Assembly (NCBI GenBank): GCA_018266075.1
Contig: JAFEBB010000036.1
Coordinates: 1 to 64,000, forward strand
Direction of reading: 5' to 3'
DNA: 64,000 bases
Source: Deltaproteobacteria bacterium
Lineage (GTDB): Bacteria > Myxococcota > Myxococcia > Myxococcales > SZAS-1
The notes under the pieces are model-generated. The model was given only the letters and a program-made list of their open reading frames with translations. It made no database searches and was not told the DNA's origin. Positions within the stretch are counted from its first letter, which is position 1. Each line of letters begins with the position of its first letter. A program made the translations under genes and the position numbers. Below, in pieces: positions 8,751 through 16,983 of this stretch.

Positions 8751-9278
8751 ATGAAGTCGGGCTCCGTGATGTTTGCTGCTGGGCTCTTCGGCCCGCTGGC
8801 CCTGGGCGCTGCCGGTTGCGCGCACGCGCCGCCGCCCGCGCCCGTCGAGGAAACGCACACCCAGACCGTCGCCGCCAAGCCGCCCCCGCCGCCCGCGCCG
8901 GCCCCCGCGCCCGCGGAGCAGGATCCCGACGTGGCCGCCATGCTCCGCGGCGACGTGCTGCACTTCGGCTTCGACCAGGCCGAGCTCACCGACGAGAGCC
9001 GCCAGCGCCTGCAGCACGTGGCCGAGGTGATGAAGTCGCACGGCGCGGTGGCGCTCACCATCTCCGGCAACACCGACGAGCGCGGGACCGAGGAGTACAA
9101 CCTCGCCCTCGGCCAGCGCCGCGCCGAGGTGGCGCGCAAGTACCTCGTGGCCCTGGGCATCGAGGGCGCGCGCGTGAAGACCGTGAGCTACGGCAAGGAG
9201 AAGCCCGCCGAGTCCGGCCATGACGAGTCGGCCTACCAGGCGAACCGCCGCGACGAGGTGCAGGTCAATCACGAGTAG
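8751..9278 (+). CDS. Peptidoglycan-associated (Pal-like) OmpA-domain lipoprotein
   Basis: 175 residues. The signal peptide ends in a lipobox (AAGC, Cys23), then a Pro/Ala-rich linker (about 35-60) and an OmpA C-terminal domain (about 68-172). The domain contains LHFGFDQAEL, the NTDERGTEEYNLALGQRRA loop and YGKEKP, as in Pal. The usual GHTDERG His is Asn here. Pal proteins anchor the outer membrane to peptidoglycan with the Tol system, but no tol genes are adjacent, so this may be a paralogue rather than the Tol-linked Pal. A strong AGGAGG site lies 5 bases before the start. Confidence 0.88.
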   Translation: MKSGSVMFAAGLFGPLALGAAGCAHAPPPAPVEETHTQTVAAKPPPPPAPAPAPAEQDPDVAAMLRGDVLHFGFDQAELTDESRQRLQHVAEVMKSHGAVALTISGNTDERGTEEYNLALGQRRAEVARKYLVALGIEGARVKTVSYGKEKPAESGHDESAYQANRRDEVQVNHE

Positions 9279-9309
9279 TGGAGCGGAGTTCTGCATCCCC
9301 ACCCGGGGG

Positions 9310-9345
9310 CCCGCGCAGTTCTCTCTGAGACCTGCGCGGGTTTGC
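9310..9345 (+). terminator. Terminator-like hairpin after the Pal-like gene
   Basis: CCCGCGCAG (9310-9318) pairs with CTGCGCGGG (9332-9340) with a 13-base loop, followed by TTTGCGTATT. It lies 31 bases after the lipoprotein stop and before the MarR gene. Confidence 0.6.
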
Positions 9346-9358
9346 GTATTCTCCGCGC

Positions 9359-9835
9359 ATGGCCCAACCCACGCGCACCGCACCTGCATCGCCCGAGCGG
9401 CTCCCGCTCAACCCGCGGCTGGAGTTCATGCGCCTGCTCTGGGCGGTGGACCACGCGCTGCAGTCGGCGTCGAAGCGGCTCGAGTCGCGGGCGGGCGTGA
9501 CCGGGCCGCAGCGGCTGGTGCTGCGCATCGTGGGCTGCTTTCCGCAGATCTCCGCGGGCGAGCTGGCCGAGGTGCTGGTCACGCACCCGAGCACGCTCTC
9601 GGGTGTGCTCAAGCGCCTCGAGGCCCGGGGGTACCTGGAGCGCAAGGCTGATCCCAGCGACGCCCGCCGCGCCCAGCTCCGGCTGACGCGGAAGGGCCGG
9701 TCCATCGACGCGCTCCGCGCCGGGACGGTGGAGTCTTCGATCCAGCGGCTCCTGTCGCGCACCACCGAGGCCGACCTGGCCGCCGCCGGGCGCGTGCTGC
9801 AGGCGCTCGCCGCCGAGCTCGGGCCGCGCCGCTAG
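9359..9835 (+). CDS. MarR family transcriptional regulator
   Basis: 158 residues. A winged helix-turn-helix occupies about 45-125, with the recognition region THPSTLSGVLKRLEARGYLERK followed by the wing DPSDARRAQLRLTRKG. Helices at both ends should form the dimer interface. The direct neighbours are not obvious drug or aromatic-acid genes, so the target and ligand are unknown. The gene is preceded by a terminator-like hairpin, indicating its own promoter or weak read-through. Confidence 0.92.
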   Translation: MAQPTRTAPASPERLPLNPRLEFMRLLWAVDHALQSASKRLESRAGVTGPQRLVLRIVGCFPQISAGELAEVLVTHPSTLSGVLKRLEARGYLERKADPSDARRAQLRLTRKGRSIDALRAGTVESSIQRLLSRTTEADLAAAGRVLQALAAELGPRR

Positions 9836-10222
9836 ATCGCTCTCGGTCGCCTTCCGAACGAACCCCCAGCGGGCAGCCCTGCCGAGCGCATTCGTCAATG
9901 ATTTGGTTAATGCCGTTTACATCGGGCGCGGTTGTGCGCCTGGATTGACCACGAAACTGACTGTTCTTCGCGCAGTCTGGAAACCGTCCGTCTCCGACCC
10001 GGACACCCACCCCGACGTTCACCGGTTCCTGTCCGAGTCTTGGTGACTCTTATTTGGACATGCTCCGCTGCTGTAAAGCGAAGAGGCACGCACGATCGGC
10101 CGCCCAAGCGTCGGAATCTGCATGAGTACTAAGGAGGCGCGCGCCGGCTGAGCGCCGAAAACGCGCGATCGGGAGGCTGGTACGGCAATCGCACAAGGGG
10201 CCCGCGCCTTCCCGGAGCCCTC
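9836..10222 (+). other. Long 5' intergenic region before the sedolisin gene
   Basis: 387 bases without a supported gene. It is somewhat less GC-rich than its surroundings around 9895-10080. A good ribosome-binding-like AAGGAGG occurs at about 10130, with no plausible open frame behind it. It could hold a leader RNA or distal promoter for the gene at 10223; no known riboswitch was recognised. Confidence 0.5.
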
Positions 10223-12316
10223 ATGTCCCGCACGTTCCTCCGCAGCAGCCTCATCGCTCTCGTAGGCCTGGCCCTCACCGCATGCGGCGAAGGGCGCGTC
10301 TCCAATCCGGTCGATGACGCCGTCGACAACCGGCCCCAGGAGATTCAGTCGATCCCCATCTTCCCGCACATCTCGCGCTGCCCGGCCACGGGCGTGCCCG
10401 GCCAGATGCACTGCATGGCCACCATTCGCACCGACGCTTCCGGCAACATCACGCCCAACGCCACGCCCCAAGGCTTCGGTCCGTCCGACCTGCAGGCGGC
10501 CTACAACATCCCCGCCAACGCCGGCTCGGGCATGACCATCGCGATCGTCGACGCCCAGGACGATCCGACCGCCGAGCAGGACCTTGCGACCTACCGCTCG
10601 CAGTTCGGTTTGCCCGCGTGCACCACCGCGAACGGTTGCTTCAAGAAGGTGAACGAGAACGGCGCCGCCAGCCCGCTGCCCTCGGCCGACCAGGGCTGGG
10701 CCGGTGAGATCGCGCTGGACCTGGACATGGTCAGCGCCGCCTGCCCGAACTGCAAGATCCTCCTCGTGGAGGCCAACCAGGCCAGCGACGCCGACCTGGG
10801 CAAGGCCGTCAACACCGCGGTGAGCATGGGCGCGGTGGCGGTGAGCAACAGCTACGGCGGCTCGGAGTCGTCGGGCGACACCTCGTCGAACAGCTACTAC
10901 AACCACCCCGGGGTGATCATCACCGCCAGCGCCGGCGACAACGGCTACGGCGTGGAGTACCCCGCGGCCTCGCCCTACGTGACCGCGGTGGGCGGCACCA
11001 CCCTGGCCCGCTCCACCAGCAACAGCCGCGGCTGGGTGGAGAGCGCCTGGGGCTCCTCCAGCAACTCCAACGGCGGCACCGGCTCGGGCTGCAGCAGCTA
11101 CGAGTCGAAGCCCTCCTGGCAGACGGCGAGCACCAGCTGCAGCAAGCGCGCGGTGGCCGACATCTCGGCCGTGGCCGACCCGAACTCGGGCGTGGCCGTG
11201 TACGACGGCTACGGCTCGGGCGGCTGGCAGGTCTACGGCGGCACCAGCGCGGCCAGCCCGCTCGTCGCCGCGATCCTCGCGCTCTCCGGCCACCAGTCGG
11301 ACTCGCTGGGCTTCGCCTACTCGCACACCTCGGACTTCAACGACGTCACCAGCGGCCTCAACGGCAACTGCGGCACCCTGCTCTGCAAGAGCGGCTCGGG
11401 CTGGGATGGCCCCACCGGCATCGGCACCCCGAACGCCACCGCGATGCTGAACGGCGGCTCCTCGAGCTCGTCGTCGTCGAGCAGCAGCAGCTCGACGGGC
11501 AGCACGACCGGCAGCACCAGCTCGGGCTCCACCACGGGCTCCGGCTCGACCACGGGCTCGGGCTCGACCAGCGGCTCGACCACCACGTCCGGCTCGACCT
11601 CTGGCACCAGCGGCTCGAACGCGCTGCAGAACGGCGTGGCGGTGACCGGCCTCTCCGGCGCCAAGAGCAGCAAGACCTACTTCACGGTCACGGTGCCCTC
11701 CGGCGCGACCAACCTCAACATCGCCATCTCCGGCGGCACCGGCGACGCGGACCTTTACGTGCGCTTCGGCTCGAACCCCACCACGTCGACCTATGACTGC
11801 CGCCCGTACATCAACGGCAACGGCGAGAACTGCAGCTTCGCCACCACCCAGGCCGGCACCTACGACGTGATGATCAACGGCTACGCCGCCTACACCGGCC
11901 TCTCCATCGAGGCCACCTGGACGGCGGGCTCGGGCTCGACCACGGGCGGCGGCTCCACCAGCGGCGGCTCGACCGGCGGCTCCTCGACGGGCGGCAGCAC
12001 CGGGGGCGGCAACGCGCTCCAGGACGGCGTTCCCGTGACCGGCCTCTCCGGCGCCAAGAGCAGCAAGACCTACTACACCGTGACCATCCCCTCGGGCGTG
12101 AGCAGCCTGAACGTGGCCATCAGCGGGGGCACGGGCGATGCCGACCTGTACGTCCGCGCGGGGGCCAACCCGACGACGTCCACGTACGACTGCCGCCCCT
12201 ACATCAACGGCAACGGAGAGAACTGCACCTTCAACTCCCCGGCGGCGGGCACGTACTACATCATGATCAACGGGTACGCGGCCTACACCGGCCTCTCGCT
12301 CGAAGCCGACTACTGA
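10223..12316 (+). CDS. Sedolisin (S53) peptidase lipoprotein with two PPC domains
   Basis: 697 residues. Lipoprotein signal with Cys21 (LTAC). The S53 catalytic domain (about 85-415) has the Glu-Asp pair in GEIALDLD (four residues apart), the oxyanion Asp in SAGDNG, and Ser in GGTSAASP. Two copies of a pre-peptidase C-terminal domain follow (about 470-570 and 600-697), each with GGTGDADLYVR and NGENC, separated by Ser/Thr/Gly linkers. PPC domains are usually cut off during secretion. The normal long pro-kumamolisin prodomain is missing, which is odd. An exported, surface or secreted acid-type protease, fitting a predatory lifestyle. Confidence 0.9.
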   Translation: MSRTFLRSSLIALVGLALTACGEGRVSNPVDDAVDNRPQEIQSIPIFPHISRCPATGVPGQMHCMATIRTDASGNITPNATPQGFGPSDLQAAYNIPANAGSGMTIAIVDAQDDPTAEQDLATYRSQFGLPACTTANGCFKKVNENGAASPLPSADQGWAGEIALDLDMVSAACPNCKILLVEANQASDADLGKAVNTAVSMGAVAVSNSYGGSESSGDTSSNSYYNHPGVIITASAGDNGYGVEYPAASPYVTAVGGTTLARSTSNSRGWVESAWGSSSNSNGGTGSGCSSYESKPSWQTASTSCSKRAVADISAVADPNSGVAVYDGYGSGGWQVYGGTSAASPLVAAILALSGHQSDSLGFAYSHTSDFNDVTSGLNGNCGTLLCKSGSGWDGPTGIGTPNATAMLNGGSSSSSSSSSSSSTGSTTGSTSSGSTTGSGSTTGSGSTSGSTTTSGSTSGTSGSNALQNGVAVTGLSGAKSSKTYFTVTVPSGATNLNIAISGGTGDADLYVRFGSNPTTSTYDCRPYINGNGENCSFATTQAGTYDVMINGYAAYTGLSIEATWTAGSGSTTGGGSTSGGSTGGSSTGGSTGGGNALQDGVPVTGLSGAKSSKTYYTVTIPSGVSSLNVAISGGTGDADLYVRAGANPTTSTYDCRPYINGNGENCTFNSPAAGTYYIMINGYAAYTGLSLEADY

Positions 12317-12337
12317 TTCAACGCTGCACCCTCCCTG

Positions 12338-12375
12338 CGCCCCGCCAGCTCGTCTGGCGGGGCGTTTTTATTTTG
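12338..12375 (+). terminator. Rho-independent terminator after sedolisin gene
   Basis: An 11-base-pair GC stem (12338-12348 with 12354-12364), 5-base loop, then TTTTTATTTT. Confidence 0.9.
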
Positions 12376-12451
12376 TGCTCAAACCAATTACCGACTTCCC
12401 TCGAGGCGGTACGCAATTTGCTCATGAATTACCCATTCACGGAGGTCGGCC

Positions 12452-13588
12452 ATGCAGAGGCTGCTCGCGGTGGTGGTGCTCGGTGGGCTCATGGGCTGCG
12501 GTGTGGGAGCGGTCGACGGCCTGGACGGCACCGGTGAAGCCTCCGAGGACGTGGCGAGCAGCTGCAGCGACTACGCCTCGCCCGACCAGAGCGGCTCCTG
12601 TCACTGCCCCAGCGGCGGCCCCTGCACGGCCAACGGCTGCGACTCGGGCAAGTGGTGCCACCTCACCACCAACCGCTGCGTGAACGCGCCCTCGGGCTGC
12701 AGCGCGGGCGGGAGCAGCGGCAGCACGGGGAGCACCGGCAGCAGCGGCGGGACGTCGGGCGGCGGCTCGGCGGGCTCCGTCGGTCCCTCGGGGGGCACGG
12801 TGAGCCTGCTGCACTTCGGCCTCACCGGCGACACCCGGCCGCCGAGCTGCAACGACACGTCGGGATATCCGAGCGCGATCATCAACGGCATCGCCGACCA
12901 GTTCAAAGCGCAGAAGGCGCAGTTCGCGCTCGACCTGGGCGATCACATGTTCGTGTGCGACTACACCCTCGCCACGGCCCAGGCGCAGATGCAGCTCTAC
13001 CAGGCCGCGCAGGCGCGCTACCCGGGCACCTGGTACATGACCATGGGCAACCACGAGTGCTCGCACTCGCCCTGCCTGAAGGGCTCGCAGAACGCGAACT
13101 ACGTGGCCTTCATGGACGCGCTCGCGCCCATCGCCTCGCTGCCCTACTACAGCTTCGACGTGAAGACGGAGAAGGGCCTGGCCACGTTCGTCATCGTCGC
13201 GGACAACGCCTGGGACAGCACCCAGGCGAGCTGGCTGGAGTCGACGCTGTCGACGGCGGACACCAAGGCCACCTACACCATCGTCGCCCGCCACCACCCC
13301 CAGGACGACACCTCGGTGCCCACCAACGCCGACAGCCTGCAGATCATCCGCAAGCACAAGCTCTCGCTGCTGCTCACCGGGCACAGCCACCAGTACGAGC
13401 ACCAGTCGGCCGACGGCGCCCGCGACCTGGTGCTCGGCACCGGCGGCGCGCCCCTGGTGGCCAGCGGCTCCGGCGCGTTCAACGGCTACGCGCTCGTGGA
13501 CCAGCTCTCGAGCGGCGAGCTCCAGGTCAGCGTGTACGACGTGGGCGGCACCCTCCACGACCGTTGGAGCGTCTCGCCCAACCCATAG
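12452..13588 (+). CDS. Secreted calcineurin-like metallophosphoesterase lipoprotein
   Basis: 378 residues. Lipobox LMGC with Cys16, a small cysteine-rich region (about 38-82), a Gly/Ser linker and a metallophosphoesterase domain (about 115-370). The metal-binding motifs are present in order: GDTR, GDH, GNHE, the later HH and GHSH. Such enzymes cleave phosphomonoesters or phosphodiesters using two metal ions; the purple acid phosphatase branch is closest by motif pattern. The substrate is unknown. GGAGG at 12441-12445 lies 6 bases before the start, supporting it. It follows the strong terminator of the upstream gene, so it is transcribed alone. Confidence 0.9.
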   Translation: MQRLLAVVVLGGLMGCGVGAVDGLDGTGEASEDVASSCSDYASPDQSGSCHCPSGGPCTANGCDSGKWCHLTTNRCVNAPSGCSAGGSSGSTGSTGSSGGTSGGGSAGSVGPSGGTVSLLHFGLTGDTRPPSCNDTSGYPSAIINGIADQFKAQKAQFALDLGDHMFVCDYTLATAQAQMQLYQAAQARYPGTWYMTMGNHECSHSPCLKGSQNANYVAFMDALAPIASLPYYSFDVKTEKGLATFVIVADNAWDSTQASWLESTLSTADTKATYTIVARHHPQDDTSVPTNADSLQIIRKHKLSLLLTGHSHQYEHQSADGARDLVLGTGGAPLVASGSGAFNGYALVDQLSSGELQVSVYDVGGTLHDRWSVSPNP

Positions 13589-13602
13589 AATTTAATTTGA
13601 TA

Positions 13603-14133
13603 CTACGAGCCGCAGGTCGGGAAAGGCGCGCCCGGCAGCGCCACCCGGCCACTGGGCGTGAGGCCACCGCCGATGGGCGCGGGGGGCACGCAGGTGGTGG
13701 GATCCGGCGGCTGGTGACAGCCGTTGCAGCCGACGCCCTTCCCGGGCACGCCGGAGCCGTAGATCATCGCGGGCGTGGGCTGGGTGAGCATCCCGGCGTC
13801 CGCGCCCTGGTACTCGATGCTGACCGTGAGCGGCGGCGTCAGCGGCTCGGCGGTGTAGAAGTTGCCCGCCTCGTTGGTCACCAGGGTGATGCCGGCGTCG
13901 AGGGCGTCGACGATCATCACGTGCACGCCCGAGACGCCCGCGCCCGCAGGGCTGTCATACGCGGGGTAGATGGTGCCCGCCGCCGTCCACGGCAACGCCC
14001 GCGCCGTGCAGGTGTCGTCGGTGGTGCAGTGGCACTGCATGCAGTCCTGCCCGGGGTTCATGGTGGGCTTGTTGGTGGGGTCGCAGCCCAAAAGGCCCAG
14101 CACCAACGCCGTCGCGGAGAAGATCCGAAGCAT
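13603..14133 (-). CDS. Lipoprotein with two CXXCH c-type haem motifs
   Basis: 176 residues. Lipobox LLGC with Cys17. Two covalent-haem motifs are present: CMQCH (residues 31-35) and CNGCH (136-140), separated by a beta-rich region (about 45-125) that resembles a carboxypeptidase-like or transthyretin-type sandwich. Probably an anchored periplasmic or surface electron carrier. It is the last gene of a three-gene operon, 3 bases after the membrane gene. Axial ligands beyond the two His are not evident. If haem is not attached, the pairs could simply be disulfides. Confidence 0.75.
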   Translation of the reverse strand: MLRIFSATALVLGLLGCDPTNKPTMNPGQDCMQCHCTTDDTCTARALPWTAAGTIYPAYDSPAGAGVSGVHVMIVDALDAGITLVTNEAGNFYTAEPLTPPLTVSIEYQGADAGMLTQPTPAMIYGSGVPGKGVGCNGCHQPPDPTTCVPPAPIGGGLTPSGRVALPGAPFPTCGS

Positions 14134-14136
14134 GGC

Positions 14137-14997
14137 TCAGAAGAGGAACGCGCTCGCGCCGGCGCTCATGAAGACCAGCGTGGAGAAGCCGATGATCTGG
14201 TGCGCCTGGGCGATCGACTTCTGGTTGGTGTAGCCCTCGCGGCTGGCGGTGTACACGCCCAGGCCCAGCTCGCTCATCATCCCCAGCGTGGCCGCGCCCA
14301 TGCAGAGCTTGTGGGCCAGCGTGGTGTCCGCCTTCACCGGCTTGTCGTACGGCACCGGCGCGAAGAGCCCGAGCATGCCCGTGGCCGCAAATCCGCCCAG
14401 GGTGGCGAAGGCGAGCACGGTGTGCGGCGCCTCCCACTTGGCGCTGTTGCTCGGCGCGCTGCCGGCAAACTTGTCCATGTAGTTGAGCTGGCCCACCAGC
14501 ACCGTGGCCGCGAGCAGGCCCAGCGTGGCCAGGCCGGCAGTCTGGTGGATGGTGAGCGTGGTGCGACGCACCTCGGCGTCGTGCGCGATGGCCAGCTCGG
14601 CGGCGCTGCGCTCGCGCGGCTTGCTCTCGCCGAGGAGGTCGAAGTTCATGTCGCCGCCGGAGCTGGAGCTCGACGATGAGGCCGCGGGCACGTCCTTGAC
14701 CACCGGCGCGGGCGACACGGACGGCGACTCCGGTTCGGGCGCGCTGCTGTCCGGCGAGGGCGAGGTGCCCAGATCCGGCGCGGGCGTGGAGGTGTCCGGC
14801 GTGGGCGCGGGCGCGGGCTTCTTCTTCTTCTTCTTCGTCTTCGCGTCCACGAGGTCCGGCATGAGCTGCAGCTGCGGCGCCGCGCCCTCGGGCATGAGGT
14901 GCAGCACCGGCTGGTACTCGGCGTGGGCCGTCTTGGGCACGGCGAGCGCGATCACCAGCCCCGCCACCACCGCGCCCCGCAGGGTGAACCGAATCAT
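14137..14997 (-). CDS. Four-helix membrane protein with one His per helix, cytochrome b561-like
   Basis: 286 residues. Signal peptide, Lys-rich then Pro/Ser-rich periplasmic region (about 50-115), and four membrane helices in the last half. Each helix begins with or contains one His: His151, His192, His229 and His266, spaced like the haem b ligands of cytochrome b561/DUF4405-type proteins. I therefore infer a di-haem membrane electron carrier. It lies 10 bases after a YceI gene, as in the E. coli yceJ-yceI pair, where YceJ is a b561 homologue, and 3 bases before a CXXCH lipoprotein. A haem-free role remains possible. Confidence 0.65.
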   Translation of the reverse strand: MIRFTLRGAVVAGLVIALAVPKTAHAEYQPVLHLMPEGAAPQLQLMPDLVDAKTKKKKKKPAPAPTPDTSTPAPDLGTSPSPDSSAPEPESPSVSPAPVVKDVPAASSSSSSSGGDMNFDLLGESKPRERSAAELAIAHDAEVRRTTLTIHQTAGLATLGLLAATVLVGQLNYMDKFAGSAPSNSAKWEAPHTVLAFATLGGFAATGMLGLFAPVPYDKPVKADTTLAHKLCMGAATLGMMSELGLGVYTASREGYTNQKSIAQAHQIIGFSTLVFMSAGASAFLF

Positions 14998-15007
14998 GTG
15001 GGCGGGC

Positions 15008-15571
15008 CTACTTCGCGAACTGGAGGTCGGCCGTGATGTGGCAGGCGTCGTCGATCTTCACGAACATCAGGCTGGGGCGGTCGACCTTGTAGCCGTCGAG
15101 GCTCACGTCGAACTCGGTGGTGGCGTGCGCCTTGTCCGCCGACTCGAAGTCGATGGTGACCGGGATCTTGATGGGGTTGGTCTGGCCGTGGAAGGTGAGC
15201 TGGCCCTCGAGCGTGCCCTGCGCCTTGCCCGGGAACTTGGCTGGCACCGCCAGGCCCTTCACCACGCCCTTCAAGGTGACGTCGGGGTACTTCGCCTCCT
15301 CGACGGTCTCCTTCATGTGCGCGTCGCGGTTGGCGTTGCCGGAGTCGAAGTCGGCCACGTTGGCGCGGATCTGCACCTGGGCATCGTTGCCCTTGAGCGC
15401 CGCGGCGCCCTGGAGCTTCTTGTCCACGCCCACGGACTCGTGGAACTTGTGGACGACCTTGTAGCTCAGCGACGACTTGCTCGGATCCAGCTTGTAGACG
15501 CCGTCGGCGTGGGCCGAGAGCGGGAGGCTGATCGAGGACAGCGCGACAACGACGGCAAGCAGCTTCTTCAT
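15008..15571 (-). CDS. YceI-family periplasmic lipid-binding protein
   Basis: 187 residues with a clear signal peptide (ends at AHA) and a YceI domain: KLDPSKSSLSYKVVHKFHESV, then LTFHGQTNPIKIPV and a C-terminal KIDDACHIT segment. YceI proteins are lipocalin-like barrels that bind polyisoprenoid or quinone-like lipids. First gene of an operon with a b561-like protein and a CXXCH lipoprotein, so it may carry a quinone-type lipid for that unit; this is inference. A second, signal-free YceI is encoded at 35421-35951. Confidence 0.9.
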   Translation of the reverse strand: MKKLLAVVVALSSISLPLSAHADGVYKLDPSKSSLSYKVVHKFHESVGVDKKLQGAAALKGNDAQVQIRANVADFDSGNANRDAHMKETVEEAKYPDVTLKGVVKGLAVPAKFPGKAQGTLEGQLTFHGQTNPIKIPVTIDFESADKAHATTEFDVSLDGYKVDRPSLMFVKIDDACHITADLQFAK

Positions 15572-15758
15572 CTTCGCCTCGGCGTGGGATCGGGGAGTTG
15601 GCGTCGCATCAGTGAGGCGCCAACACCTCAACGTTCGGCCGCGCGGGTCGATGCGCCCGCGCCCCTCGGGACCAGCCCCGAGGACGTGAGGTTCTACACC
15701 CATTTGGGACGGGGCGGACAGCGGCAATATTCCAGCGCGGAAACGCCGGATTTCGCCT

Positions 15759-16472
15759 TTAGAATCCGCCGGTTCGGGGAACGCCGCGGTTGTAGCCCGC
15801 CTCGGGCGCCGGACGGGCCGCGCCAGCGTTTCCGATGGCGTGCACCACCGCCGGATAGAGCTCTGCAGGCCGTGCACCGCGCCGCAGCGCCGAGCCCACC
15901 TGGCCCAGGAGCACCTCGCGCGGGACCGCGCCCTCGCGGGCCAGCCGCTGCGCCGAGCTCACCAGCGACGAGAGATCCGTGCGCGAGTAGCCGCGCTCGG
16001 CCGCAAGGGCCACCACCTCGGCCGCGGCGGGAACCGCGAAGCCCGAGCTGGCCAGCGTCGAGAGCGCCAGGCAACGACCGGCGGCCTCGTCGACCGTGGT
16101 CGAACCGCGGAGCGCGCGCGAGAGCGGCGCCTTCTCCACGCCCGCGAGCCGCGCCGAGGCCGCCGACTCCACCAGCGCCGGCGCAGGCGTCAGCCCCGCC
16201 TCGACGAGCGCCGCGCGTCCATCGACGGCGGCCAGCCTCAGCGACTCGAGCAAGTCCAGCACGCGCGCGGCGTCGGCGCCCTTGGCCTGCCACTCCTGCA
16301 CGCGATCCACGGCGGACGCGCGCGCGAGCCCGGCGGCGACCAGGCCGTCCAGCCGCTGCTGCGCGACCGCTTTTTGATCCGCCGAGAAGTTCGCGAGCGC
16401 CGCGTCGACGTCCGCGTCCGCGCGGGCCACGCCGGGCAGAGCTATCACCAGCGCCAAAAACAGGGCCTTCAT
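15759..16472 (-). CDS. Secreted Ala-rich helical protein, function unknown
   Basis: 237 residues with a signal peptide (cleaved near ARA). The rest is predicted almost entirely helical and rich in Ala, Leu and Arg, with no Cys-based or enzymatic motif. No family is recognised. Its ATG overlaps the stop of the upstream lipoprotein gene by 4 bases (ATGA), so it is the third gene of the operon headed by the outer-membrane barrel with the CBM48-like domain. A periplasmic partner of that barrel is a reasonable guess. Confidence 0.7.
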   Translation of the reverse strand: MKALFLALVIALPGVARADADVDAALANFSADQKAVAQQRLDGLVAAGLARASAVDRVQEWQAKGADAARVLDLLESLRLAAVDGRAALVEAGLTPAPALVESAASARLAGVEKAPLSRALRGSTTVDEAAGRCLALSTLASSGFAVPAAAEVVALAAERGYSRTDLSSLVSSAQRLAREGAVPREVLLGQVGSALRRGARPAELYPAVVHAIGNAGAARPAPEAGYNRGVPRTGGF

Positions 16473-16975
16473 GGCAGCACCTTCAAGTCCGCCGCGGGGC
16501 GCAGCACCAGCCTGCCCTGGCCGTCGCGGGCGACGGTCGCCGCCAGATCCCAGTCGACGTCGAGGTGCACGGAGTTTCCTTGCAGCTGCGGCAGGGGCAG
16601 CTCCAGCACCGAGCGCGCGTCGGGATCCAGCGGGAGCGCGCCCGAGAGACCTTCGTCGAGATCCAGGCTGATCTGCAGCGTGCTCAGCGTGCCCTGGGGG
16701 ACGTCGCGCTCGGCGGCCAGGGTTCCCGAGCCCAGGGTGCAGAGGTCGAAGGTGCGCGCGCCCTCCTCGTCGCTGACGAGGGTGCGCCACTGGCCTCCAA
16801 TGCCTGGCACGTCGTCGAACACCCGGATCTCCTCCACCGTGAACCGCGCCGTGGCCACGCCATCGGGCGGCTGGCCATGCGCCGACATCTCCACCAGCAC
16901 CGTCTGGGAAGGCTGGCCGCAACCAACCAGGCCCCCGAGCCCCACGAGCAGCGCCAAGGCGCAAACGCTGCGCAT
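16469..16975 (-). CDS. Lipoprotein with DUF4382-like beta domain
   Basis: 168 residues. Lipobox LVGC with Cys19, then a beta-rich domain with FTVEEIRVFDD and regularly spaced hydrophobic strands, resembling DUF4382-type surface lipoproteins, which is a weak match by eye. It lies 8 bases after the barrel gene and overlaps the next gene by ATGA. Its operon position suggests it works with the outer-membrane barrel. Confidence 0.7.
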   Translation of the reverse strand: MRSVCALALLVGLGGLVGCGQPSQTVLVEMSAHGQPPDGVATARFTVEEIRVFDDVPGIGGQWRTLVSDEEGARTFDLCTLGSGTLAAERDVPQGTLSTLQISLDLDEGLSGALPLDPDARSVLELPLPQLQGNSVHLDVDWDLAATVARDGQGRLVLRPAADLKVLP

Positions 16976-16983
16976 CACTCGGT

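Noticed and set aside
9836-10222. Possible c-di-GMP (GEMM) riboswitch before the sedolisin gene
   Set aside because: A few short similarities were seen, but the conserved GEMM core and hairpins could not be built.
11461-12010. CRISPR-like short repeats
   Set aside because: They encode Ser/Thr/Gly linkers in frame, vary in spacing, and have no unique spacers.
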